Assembly (NCBI RefSeq): GCF_024448135.1
Contig: NZ_JAMRYX010000085.1
Coordinates: 1 to 64,000, forward strand
From: Methylocystis suflitae
GTDB lineage: Bacteria; Pseudomonadota; Alphaproteobacteria; Rhizobiales; Beijerinckiaceae
Length of the DNA: 64,000 nt
Reading direction: 5' to 3'
Part shown: positions 27,713-36,240 of the stretch, piece after piece
Layout: every line of letters starts with the position of its first letter
Position numbering within the stretch: the stretch's first letter is position 1
Made by a program: the position numbers and the translations under genes
Notes under the pieces: model-generated
Databases searched by the model: none
What the model saw: the letters and a program-made list of their open reading frames with translations, nothing else
Told to the model about the DNA's origin: nothing

Positions 27713-28711
27713 TCAGTCTCGCGCGTTGACGACGCCGCCGACGAGATTTTCCGCCAGCAGCGACTCGGTGGTCATCTCGGCGCCTAGAGGCTCGCGCGTC
27801 GCGCCGGCCTCGATGGACGCAAAATAGGCGCGGCGGGCGGCGACCGCCTCGTCCCAATCCACGGCGCGGAAGGACAGGTCTTCGCCGGGACGCAATTGCG
27901 CCAGCCGGCCGAGATCCGCCCCGATGATCGTCGCGATTTTCGGATAGCCGCCGGTCGGCTGTCGGTCCGCCATCAGCGCGAGCGGCGCGCCGTCGCCGGG
28001 AATCTGGATCGCGCCCATGGCGACGCCGTCGGAGACGATGTCATGTCCGCGCCAATGGCGGATCGCCGGCCCTTCGAGTCGATAGGCCATGCGATCGCTG
28101 CGGGCGCCAATGCGCCAGCGTGCGCTCAAAAAGGCCTCGATCTCCTCCGACGCGAAATAATCCACCTGAGGCCCGAGAACCAGGCGGATCGGCGCGTCGC
28201 TGGACGTCAGCCAAGGCGCCGCCAAGGCCAGCGGCTCGAGCGGCGCCCCCGCCGCCTCGGCGAGCGTCAAGGCGTCGCCGGCGGCGAGCGGCTTGGGACC
28301 GATGCCGGACCGGGCGTGCGTCGCGCGCGAACCCAGCGTGGGCGCGAGATTGAGCGTTCCGCCGACGGCGACATAGCACCAGGCCCCTGACCCGCCCGCG
28401 CGCAGCGCGAGCCGTGCGCCCTCGGCAAGCGGCAGCAGGCACGCCGGCGGCATGGGCCGCCCGTCGAGCCGGATGTCGAATTCGCCTCCCGCCACGGCGA
28501 CGCAAAGCGTCGCGCCTTCCGCCCGCAGCGTCACGCCCCCGAGCGAAACTTCGATTGCGCAGTCAGCGCCGGCGGCGCGCGTCGCGGCGCGATAAGCGCC
28601 AAGATCCATCGGCCCCGCGGGCGTGACGCCGTAGCGCGACAGTCCGAAACGGCCCTCGTCCTGAATGGTGACGCCAGGTCCGGCGGCCTCGATCAGCAGC
28701 CGCGCGCTCAA
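27713..28711 (-). CDS. pxpC: 5-oxoprolinase subunit PxpC
   Basis: This 332-residue protein is the biotin-dependent-carboxyltransferase-like subunit of ATP-dependent 5-oxoprolinase. It works with PxpA and PxpB to hydrolyse 5-oxoproline to glutamate, removing a damage product of glutamine. GPGVTIQDEGRFGLSRYGVTPAGPMD is the family start, and DRQPTGGYPKIATIIGADLGRLAQL is conserved near the C-terminus. It is the last gene of pxpA-pxpB-pxpC and overlaps pxpB by four bases. Confidence 0.93.
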   Translation of the reverse strand: MSARLLIEAAGPGVTIQDEGRFGLSRYGVTPAGPMDLGAYRAATRAAGADCAIEVSLGGVTLRAEGATLCVAVAGGEFDIRLDGRPMPPACLLPLAEGARLALRAGGSGAWCYVAVGGTLNLAPTLGSRATHARSGIGPKPLAAGDALTLAEAAGAPLEPLALAAPWLTSSDAPIRLVLGPQVDYFASEEIEAFLSARWRIGARSDRMAYRLEGPAIRHWRGHDIVSDGVAMGAIQIPGDGAPLALMADRQPTGGYPKIATIIGADLGRLAQLRPGEDLSFRAVDWDEAVAARRAYFASIEAGATREPLGAEMTTESLLAENLVGGVVNARD

Positions 28712-29448
28712 AGCAGCGTCTCCTGCCGCGCCACCGTTTCGCCGGCGCAGGCGCGCGCATCGAGCGCGAGGAACGTCTTGGCGTCGATCGGCTCAAAGCG
28801 CACGGCGTCGCCTGGCGCGACAAGAAAAGGCGGGGTGCGGTCCAGTGCGAACATGCGCTCGGGCGTGCGCCCGACGACATACCAGCCGGTCGGCATGGGA
28901 CGAGCGGCGATCAGAGAGAGCGCGCCGCCGATCAGCGTGGCGCCCGGCGGCGTCGGCCCGCGGGGGCTGACGCGCCGCGGGATCGCGAGCGCCTGAGGCA
29001 GTCCGCCGAGATAGCACCACCCCGGCGCGAAACCATACATGTAGGCGCGATAGTCGGCGCCGGCGTGCAGCTGCGCGATGGAGTGCGCCGTTTGCCCGAG
29101 CAGCGCGGCGGCTTCGCCAATATCCTCCGCGAATTCGGGATCATAGCAGCAGGGAATGGTCCAGCGCGCAGCCGGCTGCGCCGCCTCAACGCCCGCAGTC
29201 CCGATCAGAGCTTCGATCGCCGCAATGAGCGCGGCGCGCGAGATTTCGAGCGGCTCGTAGCGCAAGAAGAGCGCGCGGTAGGTGGGCGTCGTTTCGCGCA
29301 GGCCGGCCGGCGGCGCGGCGCGAAGACGCTCGTCCAGCGCCAGCACGCGCGCATTGACGGCGGGATCGACGCTGTCGCCGAATTCCACTGAGAGCGCCGC
29401 CTCGCCGCAATCGAGAAAGCGCGGCGTCTCATAGTCCATCGCGATCAC
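28708..29448 (-). CDS. pxpB: 5-oxoprolinase subunit PxpB
   Basis: This 246-residue protein is the allophanate-hydrolase-subunit-1-like component of 5-oxoprolinase. Typical segments are LDCGEAALSVEFGDSVDPAVN, CCYDPEFAEDIGEAA, and MYGFAPGWCYLGGLP followed by IPRRVSPRGPTPPGATLIGG. The start overlaps the pxpA stop by four bases and the stop overlaps pxpC, so the three are translated as a coupled unit. An internal ATG four codons in is an alternative start. Confidence 0.93.
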   Translation of the reverse strand: MIAMDYETPRFLDCGEAALSVEFGDSVDPAVNARVLALDERLRAAPPAGLRETTPTYRALFLRYEPLEISRAALIAAIEALIGTAGVEAAQPAARWTIPCCYDPEFAEDIGEAAALLGQTAHSIAQLHAGADYRAYMYGFAPGWCYLGGLPQALAIPRRVSPRGPTPPGATLIGGALSLIAARPMPTGWYVVGRTPERMFALDRTPPFLVAPGDAVRFEPIDAKTFLALDARACAGETVARQETLL

Positions 29449-30221
29449 GCTCCCGCGAAGGCGCGCAGCTTCCAGCCGTCGGCTTCGAGCGCCGCGCGCA
29501 GGCTCCGGGCCATTTCAACCGCAAGGGGCGAATCGCCGTGGACGCAGACCGAGTCGATCTGCGTCGGCAGGAGTCCGCCGCTAATGGTTCTCAAACCGCC
29601 GCTGGCGAGCATGTCGCGCACACGGGTGCTGGCGATTTCTATATCCTCGATCACCGCGCCTTCTTGCGATCTCGGCTGCAGCCGTCCGTCGTCCATATAG
29701 GCGCGGTCGGCGAAAATTTCATTCACGACGCGCAGCCCCGCGCGCGCGCCGGCGAGCGTTTGCTCGGAGAGCGCAATCGCGAGCAGCGCGAGCGACGCAT
29801 CGACGCCGCGGACCGCGCGGGCGATGGCGTTCGCGACATCGGCGTCGCGCTCGGCGATATTGGCGAGCGCGCCATGCGCCTTCACATGCGTGATCCGATG
29901 TCCGCTCAAAGCCGCGAGCCCCTGCGCCGCGCCGAGCTGATAGGCGACCGCGCGCTCGATTTCCCGCGCGCTCATCGGCAAACTGCGCCGCCCGAAGCCT
30001 GCGAGGTCTGGAAAGGCGACATGGGCGCCGACGGCCACTCTCTTTTCTTTGGCGTGCGCAAATGTCGTCGCCATAATGTCGGGATCGCCGGCGTGGAAGC
30101 CGCAAGCGACATTGGCGCTCGTCACGATGTCGAGCATGGCGTCGTCGTCGCCCATGCGCCAATGGCCGAATCCTTCCCCGAGGTCGGCGTTAAGATCGAT
30201 GGCGCGAGAGGCGGAAGTCAT
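29445..30221 (-). CDS. pxpA: 5-oxoprolinase subunit PxpA (LamB/YcsF)
   Basis: This 258-residue protein is the LamB/YcsF-family subunit of 5-oxoprolinase. The family opens with IDLNADLGEGFGHWRMGDDDAMLD, then SANVACGFHAGDP, and HVKAHGALAN. The start at 30221 is chosen because it sits just before this conserved N-terminus. The frame is open to 30323, where the sequence no longer resembles the family. It is the first gene of the pxpABC operon. Confidence 0.93.
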   Translation of the reverse strand: MTSASRAIDLNADLGEGFGHWRMGDDDAMLDIVTSANVACGFHAGDPDIMATTFAHAKEKRVAVGAHVAFPDLAGFGRRSLPMSAREIERAVAYQLGAAQGLAALSGHRITHVKAHGALANIAERDADVANAIARAVRGVDASLALLAIALSEQTLAGARAGLRVVNEIFADRAYMDDGRLQPRSQEGAVIEDIEIASTRVRDMLASGGLRTISGGLLPTQIDSVCVHGDSPLAVEMARSLRAALEADGWKLRAFAGA

Positions 30222-30508
30222 GAAAAATGCGAGTCGCCTTTGAAGAGGGGCCGCGAGATTGGCGCAACCGCGCCACGGCGGCAATGGCCGACGCGCGGTC
30301 AGTCCGCGCGCCGCAACTTCCATGGGCCGATGGCTTTAGCGCCGCGATTTCAGCCGTGCCAGGGCGATCCGATGCAGCAAAGATCGGCACAGACCCGCAC
30401 AAATAGGACAAGGCGGCGCTTGACAAAGACTGTGCCCTTTGGTGAAGCTACATCGCGGCGAAGCCGGAAAAAAAAGCCACTGGCTGGCTTAATGTGGGAG
30501 GAAAAAAT

Positions 30509-30586
30509 ATGCAGTATCTTATCCCGGGACTCATGCTCGCTATCGTCGTCGGCGGCGCTCTCGTCGCGATGCGGATCGGCAAGTAA
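30509..30586 (+). CDS. 25-residue single-helix membrane peptide
   Basis: This is a very short gene encoding MQYLIPGLMLAIVVGGALVA plus MRIGK. It is preceded by a strong ribosome site (GGGAGG, about seven bases from the ATG). The product is one hydrophobic helix with a basic C-terminus, the layout of small regulatory or accessory subunits of membrane complexes. No family is recognised. It lies alone between pxpA and the kinase gene and is followed by a large inverted repeat. Coding is supported by the ribosome site and composition only. Confidence 0.55.
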   Translation: MQYLIPGLMLAIVVGGALVAMRIGK

Positions 30587-30617
30587 GTTCAAGAAAGCAG
30601 GACGTTTACGTCCCATA

Positions 30618-30695
30618 CGGTCCGTTGGCGGGCAGCTGCTTGGCCTGAGCGCCAGCGGTATTACGCCAACGGACCGAGCTGATTTGGTTCAGCTC
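30618..30695 (+). other. Nested inverted repeats, structured RNA or terminator
   Basis: CGGTCCGTTGGCG at 30618-30630 is a perfect 13-base inverted match to CGCCAACGGACCG at 30664-30676 across a 33-base loop. Directly adjoining is a second hairpin, GAGCTGA/TCAGCTC (30676-30695), with a six-base loop. A shorter GGACGT/ACGTCC palindrome lies just upstream (30600-30613). There is no long T run, so this is not a classic terminator. It could be a small RNA, a processing site or a bidirectional end for the peptide and kinase genes. Confidence 0.55.
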
Positions 30696-30740
30696 TAGCT
30701 TGCCGCAGCGGCGAGCAATTTCCCCATTACCCCGTTTGGA

Positions 30741-33002
30741 CTACTCCGCCGCGAGCGCTTGCGGCGGCGGAAACGCGATTTCGATCAGCGTGCCCTCATT
30801 GTGACGGCTCTTAATGCTGAATGAAGCGTGATTCGCCTCGATCAACGCCTTTGTCAGCGGCAGTCCGAGCCCCGTTCCGCTCGCCTCGCGTGAGGCGCCA
30901 ACCCGTCGGAACGGCTCCAAGGCGGTTGCGACATCCGCCTCCGACATGCCGACCCCAGTATCTTTGACGCGGATGACGACAGAGCCGGCGTCGTTCAGCG
31001 CGCTCGACACGATGACTTGTCCGCCAGGCTCGTTGAACTTCACCGCATTCGACAAAAGATTGAGAAGAATCTGCTTGAGCGAGCGCGCATCGGCGCGCAG
31101 CGGCGGCAGGCCAGCGGCAAGCGCGAGACGCATGACGACGCGGCCCTGATTGGCCTGGGCCTGCATGATCGACGCGCATTCGGCGATGGCTGCATTGGCG
31201 TCAACGCGCGAGAAGGAAAGCTCCATCTTGCCAGCTTCGATCTTCGAGAGATCCAAAAGATCGTTGACCAGGGATAAGACATGCGCGCCGGAAGCGCGGA
31301 TGTCTTTCAAATATTCCTTGTAGCGAGGAGAGCCGATCGGCCCGAGACGCTCCTCCATCATTACTTCCGCAAAACCCATGATGGCGTTCAGCGGGGTGCG
31401 AATCTCATGCGATACGCGGGTCAGGAAATCGGATTTCGCCGCATTGGCGCTTTCGGCGGCAAGACGCGCCGCTTCAAGCGCGCGATCATCCGCCGATGCA
31501 GCCTCCCAAGGCTCGGCGGAAACCAACATCACCGGCTTTCCATCGACGCAGACCCGGCGCAGGATGAGATCGACAGGGAAGCCGCCGCGCAGCGGCGCTG
31601 TCGTCAGCGACACGCGCGCGGGGGCGTGCGGCTGGGCGTCAGAAAAACCCTGACGGACGATTTGCGCGTCGGATGGGCTGAGAAGAGACGTCAGATTGCG
31701 GCTCTCAAGCGCTGGCGCCTCCATCGCGAAGCAAGCCGCGAACGACGCGTTGGCTCTCATGACCATCCCGTCGGCCGCCACGATCGCAATCGGCGCGCGC
31801 GAGAGCTCGAAAGCCGCGCCAAGCAGCGCGCTCTCGGACTTCGCCCGCGCAAGCTTTTCTTCGAACGCGCGCGCGAGCGCCAGAGCGCTTTGCTCCGGGC
31901 CCGGCGCGATGAGCTCGAGATTGCGATGCGTCGGCGCCGCTCGCTCATCAGCCTCGGGCTCAGACGGCGCGGCGGACTCCGCGGCGGGGATGACGAGATC
32001 GCCTTCCGTGAGCGCCCGCGCGATTTCGTCAAACGCCAGGCGTTCGCTCGAACTGAGCGCCTCTCTCACATCGACGCGCGCCGAAGCCGGCGCGCGCAGC
32101 ATCACGACATTGTCGCGCGGCGGCTCGAAGGCGCTCTCCTCAGAACTCGAACCGCAAGCGGTCGCCGCAGCGGGTTCGGCGGCTCGTCCGCGATCAATGT
32201 GCAACACGCCATAGCCCTGATAGCCGAGAAACCGCCCCGCAGAATCCGTCATCTGCAGAGCGCCGAGCGTCGTCGGCACACATCCGGCATCGCCTTCCAA
32301 GGGCCACTCGACCTCGACGCCGCTCCACGCGCGGCGCGAGGCGACGGCGCGGGCAAATGCGGCGTCGAGCGTAAGGGCATGCGTCGCATCCTGCACTGAG
32401 CGGCCGAGGATGTCGGCGGCCTTTTCGCCCACCACGTCGGCGAGCGTGTGGGTCACGTCGGTGAACCGTCCTGCCGCGTCGGTCTTCCATAAAAAGCGCG
32501 GCGAACGCGCGCCGTGTCGCGCCGCAAGGCGGCGGCGGAGGGCCGCCGTCGCGTCGCTGACCCGCGCTTCAGCCGAAGCGTCGGCCAAGCGCCGGTCCTG
32601 AGCTGGCGAATCTGCGCGCAGGCCAAGCGCCGCGATAACGAAACAGTCGCCGCTTTCCACGGCGAGGCTGCGGCAGAGAAAGGTGACCGGTTGCGCCTGC
32701 GCGACAGCACGAAAGCGTAGCCGCTCGAGACGAAGACCGGGGCGGCGGCGCAGTTCGCCGACAAGCTCGGCCAGACGTCGTGGCCCTGGATCGTCGCCGC
32801 GAAACAGCCGCTCGGCGAGGCCGCCGGCGTCTGCGCCAAAGACGGCGCGCGCGGGCTCGTTCAGAAACGCAATGCGCAGGGGATCGCCGCTCGCCGCGAT
32901 AATCGGCGCGCCGGAGGCGTCAAGCGCGGAAAAAACAGGATCGGCCGCCACGCAAGCGGCTGCTCGCGCGTCTTCCTCGAGGTCCTGCTGCGAACCGCCC
33001 AT
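30741..33002 (-). CDS. PAS-domain sensor histidine kinase, PdhS/DivJ-like
   Basis: This is a 753-residue kinase without obvious membrane helices. The N-terminal two-thirds holds PAS-like sensor regions (segments near residues 25-130, 165-260 and 395-500), separated by low-complexity Ala/Glu stretches. The HisKA H-box is FLTRVSHEIRTPLNAIMGF. The ATP-binding domain has the N-box LKQILLNLLSNAVKFNE, the G1 box VKDTGVGM, and the G2 box GTGLGLPLTKAL. The segment after the H-box (MMEERLGPIGSPRYKEYLKDI) resembles PdhS/PleC/DivJ kinases that act on DivK in the alphaproteobacterial cell cycle. No response regulator is adjacent, as expected for that class. The exact orthology is an inference. Confidence 0.88.
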   Translation of the reverse strand: MGGSQQDLEEDARAAACVAADPVFSALDASGAPIIAASGDPLRIAFLNEPARAVFGADAGGLAERLFRGDDPGPRRLAELVGELRRRPGLRLERLRFRAVAQAQPVTFLCRSLAVESGDCFVIAALGLRADSPAQDRRLADASAEARVSDATAALRRRLAARHGARSPRFLWKTDAAGRFTDVTHTLADVVGEKAADILGRSVQDATHALTLDAAFARAVASRRAWSGVEVEWPLEGDAGCVPTTLGALQMTDSAGRFLGYQGYGVLHIDRGRAAEPAAATACGSSSEESAFEPPRDNVVMLRAPASARVDVREALSSSERLAFDEIARALTEGDLVIPAAESAAPSEPEADERAAPTHRNLELIAPGPEQSALALARAFEEKLARAKSESALLGAAFELSRAPIAIVAADGMVMRANASFAACFAMEAPALESRNLTSLLSPSDAQIVRQGFSDAQPHAPARVSLTTAPLRGGFPVDLILRRVCVDGKPVMLVSAEPWEAASADDRALEAARLAAESANAAKSDFLTRVSHEIRTPLNAIMGFAEVMMEERLGPIGSPRYKEYLKDIRASGAHVLSLVNDLLDLSKIEAGKMELSFSRVDANAAIAECASIMQAQANQGRVVMRLALAAGLPPLRADARSLKQILLNLLSNAVKFNEPGGQVIVSSALNDAGSVVIRVKDTGVGMSEADVATALEPFRRVGASREASGTGLGLPLTKALIEANHASFSIKSRHNEGTLIEIAFPPPQALAAE

Positions 33003-33205
33003 TGCCTACCGCCTCAACCGACGGTCTCGCTCGCCGCGCGCTTCCCAGGCGTCTCGTCGGCTCGACGCTAACGGATGAAAGCAAATTAGTCGCCGCCGCG
33101 CGCAAGGTCTATGATCGTCGCGCGTTTTTCCTAGTATTTCTACGCTTCCAGCACTTTCGTCCCCGATCAGCGCCTCCGCCCTCGATCTGCTGCGGCGCAC
33201 AAATT

Positions 33206-33220
33206 TGTTGCAATGCAACA
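33206..33220 (+). promoter_or_regulatory. Candidate PhaR operator upstream of phasins
   Basis: TGTTGCAATGCAACA is a perfect six-base inverted repeat with a three-base centre, 111 bases before the first phasin start. It has the TGC-N-GCA form reported for PhaR, the repressor that senses polyhydroxybutyrate and controls phasin genes in alphaproteobacteria. No phaR gene is in this window. Confidence 0.5.
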
Positions 33221-33331
33221 TCAAATCGGGCAATATGACTGAGCGCCGGATCGCCTTGGGGCCGGGCGCGGCGCGGGTTACAAATGGTTTAGCGCGGGGC
33301 TTGTTTGATTTTCACCGCACGGAGGTGCGCC

Positions 33332-33688
33332 ATGGTCGAAGCTGTCTATCAAATTCCCACTGAAGTCCGCGATTTTGCGGAGAAGAGCGTCGAACAGGCG
33401 CGCAAGGCCTTTGAAGGATTCGCTGGAGCCGCGCAGAAGGCGCTCGACACTTCGGCGGACCTTCCGTTTGGGCTGCCGAGCGCAAAGGACGTTAGCGTCA
33501 AGGCCCTGTCTTTTGCGGAGGCTAATGTCAACGCGGCCTTCGATCTGGCCCAGAAGCTCGTCCACGCCAAGGACCCGCAGGAAGTTTTCAAGCTTCAGTC
33601 GGAGTTCGTGCAGGCGCAGCTGCGCGCGATTCAGGAGCAGACCGCGGAGCTTGGCGCGAGCCTTCAGCGCTCGACGACGAAGTCCTAA
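33332..33688 (+). CDS. Phasin family protein 1
   Basis: This is a 118-residue amphipathic helical protein of the phasin family, which coats polyhydroxybutyrate granules. The start at 33332 has GGAGG seven bases upstream. The Ala-rich helical core (EVRDFAEKSVEQARKAFEGFAGAAQKALD, then ANVNAAFDLAQKLVHAKDPQEVFKLQSEFV) is diagnostic. It is followed after 14 bases by a second phasin gene, so the two form an operon. The 329-base region before it holds a PhaR-like operator. Confidence 0.9.
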   Translation: MVEAVYQIPTEVRDFAEKSVEQARKAFEGFAGAAQKALDTSADLPFGLPSAKDVSVKALSFAEANVNAAFDLAQKLVHAKDPQEVFKLQSEFVQAQLRAIQEQTAELGASLQRSTTKS

Positions 33689-33702
33689 CCGGGAGAAGCT
33701 CA

Positions 33703-34170
33703 ATGGCCAATCCGCAGAACGGTTCCCCCAAGCCTAAGGCCCCCGAAACGAAACGCCCTGCCCCCAATGTTCCGGAGGCCGAGGCGGCTCAGACGGTGAG
33801 CAAAGCTGTCAGCGACGAGCCTTCGCCCGCCGCCGTTGAAGCGCAGACGCCGGTGTTTGCGGCGGCTCCATCTACAGCCCTCGCGATCTCCGAACCGCCA
33901 AAGCCCGCCGAAAGCGAAGCCGATGGATTCGACCCTGCCCTCTGGCAGAAGAAGTCCATCGATCTCTGGGCGGAAAACGCCACAGCGTTCCTCGACTTCG
34001 CCGAACGGCTCGCCAACGCCAAGACGATCGACGAGGTGACGACTCTTCAGTCGCGTTTCGTGAGCGACCGGCTTGACGCGCTGCTGCGGCAGTCGACCGA
34101 ATTGATGACGCTCGCGCAACGTCTGCTGAACTTTTCCATCGCGCCGATCTACGGCGCGCGCGCGGCGTAA
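33703..34170 (+). CDS. Phasin family protein 2
   Basis: This is a 155-residue phasin. The first about 65 residues are a Pro/Ala/Glu-rich disordered tail. The second half is the phasin helix pair (WAENATAFLDFAERLANAKTIDEVTTLQSRFVSDRLDAL). It is downstream of phasin 1 in the same operon. The disordered tail could mediate partner binding on the granule surface, but that is inference. A strong terminator follows. Confidence 0.88.
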   Translation: MANPQNGSPKPKAPETKRPAPNVPEAEAAQTVSKAVSDEPSPAAVEAQTPVFAAAPSTALAISEPPKPAESEADGFDPALWQKKSIDLWAENATAFLDFAERLANAKTIDEVTTLQSRFVSDRLDALLRQSTELMTLAQRLLNFSIAPIYGARAA

Positions 34171-34193
34171 CGCTAAAATTGAGTTGATGTAAG

Positions 34194-34233
34194 AAGAGCG
34201 CCGCGGTCGATGTCGCGGCGCTCTTTCTTTTAT
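34194..34233 (+). terminator. Rho-independent terminator after phasins
   Basis: AAGAGCGCCGCG (34194-34205) pairs perfectly with CGCGGCGCTCTT (34214-34225) around an eight-base loop and is followed by TCTTTTAT. It ends the phasin operon and overlaps the stop of the convergent aroE gene. Confidence 0.92.
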
Positions 34234-35072
34234 AGCGTTGCGACGATCATGGCGCGCAGCGCCGGCGTCACGTCCGGCATCACGCCGGTCCAGTCGCGAA
34301 ACGCCGGGCGCGCCTGATACAGCAGCATGCCGAGCCCATCGACGGGAGTCGCGCCATGTTTGCGGGCGGCGGCCAGCAACGGCGTCTCCAGCGGCGCATA
34401 AACGATATCGGCGACGAGCGCCGATTTTGGCAATGCCGCGAGCGACAGATCTAGCGGCGGTTGGCCGACCATGCCCTGGCTCGTCGCGTTGACGAGAAGT
34501 CCCGCTCCGGCGAGCCCCGCCTCGCGTTCTTCCCAGCGCAGAGCCGACACGCGCGGGCCAAAGTCGGCCGCGAGAAGTTCCGCGCGCGCCAGTGTGCGGT
34601 TGAACAGACGAATCTCGCGCGCGCCCGCCTCAAGCAAGCCGTGGACGATCGCGCGCGCGCCGCCGCCGGCGCCGATGATAACGCAGGGCGCGCTCTCGGC
34701 GCGCCAAAGGGGCGCCGCCTCATAAAGCGACGCGATGAACCCATAGCCGTCGTAATTGCGGCCGCTCAAAGCGCCGTCCTTTTCGACGACAACACAGTTG
34801 ACCGCCCCGATTCGCGCCGCCGATTCATCGACATGATCGAGAAACTTTAGCGCCGTTTCCTTATGCGGAATCGTGAGATTGCAGCCGGCGAAGCCGAGCG
34901 CCGGCATGGCGCGCAACGCCGCCTCCAGCCGGCCGGGCTCGACCGGCAGCGGCGCGTAGCAGCCCTCGAGTCCATATTGCGCGAACCAGTGATTATGGAT
35001 TTTCGGCGAGCGCGAATGCGCGATCGGCCAGCCCATGACTCCGGCGAGAACAAAGCGATGGCCGTTCGTCAT
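34230..35072 (-). CDS. aroE: Shikimate dehydrogenase
   Basis: This 280-residue NADPH enzyme reduces 3-dehydroshikimate to shikimate in aromatic amino acid synthesis. The substrate motif is GWPIAHSRSPKIHNHWF with the conserved Ser-x-Ser. The catalytic Lys is in LTIPHKETALKFLD. IIGAGGGARAIVHGLLEAGA binds NADPH, and NATSQGMVGQPPLDL follows. The start at 35072 has GGAG upstream; the frame is open to 35123. It is the last gene of the GGCT-panC-acylphosphatase-aroE run. Confidence 0.95.
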   Translation of the reverse strand: MTNGHRFVLAGVMGWPIAHSRSPKIHNHWFAQYGLEGCYAPLPVEPGRLEAALRAMPALGFAGCNLTIPHKETALKFLDHVDESAARIGAVNCVVVEKDGALSGRNYDGYGFIASLYEAAPLWRAESAPCVIIGAGGGARAIVHGLLEAGAREIRLFNRTLARAELLAADFGPRVSALRWEEREAGLAGAGLLVNATSQGMVGQPPLDLSLAALPKSALVADIVYAPLETPLLAAARKHGATPVDGLGMLLYQARPAFRDWTGVMPDVTPALRAMIVATL

Positions 35073-35086
35073 ATTCTCTCTCCAAC

Positions 35087-35386
35087 TCACGCGTCGGGGG
35101 CGACGGAAAATCCCGCGCCGCAAAACGCGACGAGCGCGGCTTCATCCGCCGGCTCCTCGCGCAGCGCGTCGACTCGCGCGAGCCGTGGACCCCGCCGCGC
35201 CGCATCGATAAGCGCGTCGAGCGCCGGGCGCGGCCCCGAGACGACCGACTCGACCGCGCCGTCACGCCTGTTGCGCGCCCAGCCGGTGAGATCGAGCGCC
35301 AGCGCCTCGCGCACGAGAAAGGCGCGATAGCCGACGCCCTGCACCCGGCCTTCGATGAAAAGACGTATGATCTCCCGATCGCTCAT
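35087..35386 (-). CDS. Acylphosphatase
   Basis: This is a 99-residue acylphosphatase, which hydrolyses carboxyl-phosphate bonds. The signature RLFIEGRVQGVGYRAFLVREA contains the catalytic Arg, and GWARNRRDGAVESVVSG carries the catalytic Asn. The ATG overlaps the panC stop by four bases. The frame remains open far upstream within panC, but only the part from 35386 is acylphosphatase. Confidence 0.93.
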   Translation of the reverse strand: MSDREIIRLFIEGRVQGVGYRAFLVREALALDLTGWARNRRDGAVESVVSGPRPALDALIDAARRGPRLARVDALREEPADEAALVAFCGAGFSVAPDA

Positions 35387-36240
35387 GATTGAATCGCGAT
35401 ATTGTCGATGAGCCGCGTCGCGCCGAGCTTCGCCGCGGCGAGCAGACGAATGGGACCATCCACGAGAGAGGCGACCGGGGCGAGCGTCTGCGCATGCCGC
35501 GCTTCGAGATAGTCGACCTCGAATCCGGCGGCGGCAAGCGCGTCCCGCGCCGCGCCCGTCGCAGCGCCGATGTTCTCGCCCTTCAGGATTTGCCGGGCCG
35601 CTTCGCTCATTTCGCCGTGCAATTCTTTTGCGCGCTCGCGGTCCTCGCGGGAGAGATAGACGTTGCGCGAAGACATGGCGAGGCCGTCGGCCTCGCGCAG
35701 GGTCGGCGCGCCGACAATTTCGGTGGCGATGTCGAGATCGCGCGCGAGACGCTTGATCACCAGAAGCTGCTGATAGTCCTTCTCGCCGAAGACCGCGACG
35801 TCGGCCTGCGCCTGATTCAGGAGCTTCGTCACCACCGTCGCCACGCCGGAAAAATGCGTCGGCCGAAACCGGTCTTCGAGGTCGGCGGTCGCCGGCCCCT
35901 CGAGCACGACTTTCGTCGAAAAGCCCGGCGGATAGATCTCCTCGACGGCAGGCGCGAAGACAAGATCCGCGGCGACGCTGCAAAGCTTCTCGACATCCGC
36001 CGCGAGCGTGCGCGGATAGCGGGCGAAATCTTCGTTCGGCCCGAACTGCGCCGGGTTGACGAAAATCGTGACGATGACGCGGTCCGCCGCCTGACGCGCC
36101 GCGTTGACGAGCGACAAATGGCCGGCGTGCAGCGCGCCCATCGTCGGCACAAGGCCGATGCGCTCGCCGGCGGCGCGGCGCGCGCGCACATAGCGGCGCA
36201 GTTCATCGACCGCGCCGACAATAGGCGTTTTTGCATTCAT
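35383..36240 (-). CDS. panC: Pantothenate synthetase
   Basis: This 285-residue enzyme condenses pantoate and beta-alanine using ATP, the last step of pantothenate synthesis. LVPTMGALHAGHLSLVNAAR holds the HIGH-like nucleotide motif. VNPAQFGPNEDFARYPR, VVTKLLNQAQADVAVFGEKDYQQL and LAMSSRNVYLSREDR are all conserved. It overlaps both neighbours by four bases, so it is translationally coupled to the upstream cyclotransferase gene and the downstream acylphosphatase. Confidence 0.96.
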   Translation of the reverse strand: MNAKTPIVGAVDELRRYVRARRAAGERIGLVPTMGALHAGHLSLVNAARQAADRVIVTIFVNPAQFGPNEDFARYPRTLAADVEKLCSVAADLVFAPAVEEIYPPGFSTKVVLEGPATADLEDRFRPTHFSGVATVVTKLLNQAQADVAVFGEKDYQQLLVIKRLARDLDIATEIVGAPTLREADGLAMSSRNVYLSREDRERAKELHGEMSEAARQILKGENIGAATGAARDALAAAGFEVDYLEARHAQTLAPVASLVDGPIRLLAAAKLGATRLIDNIAIQS

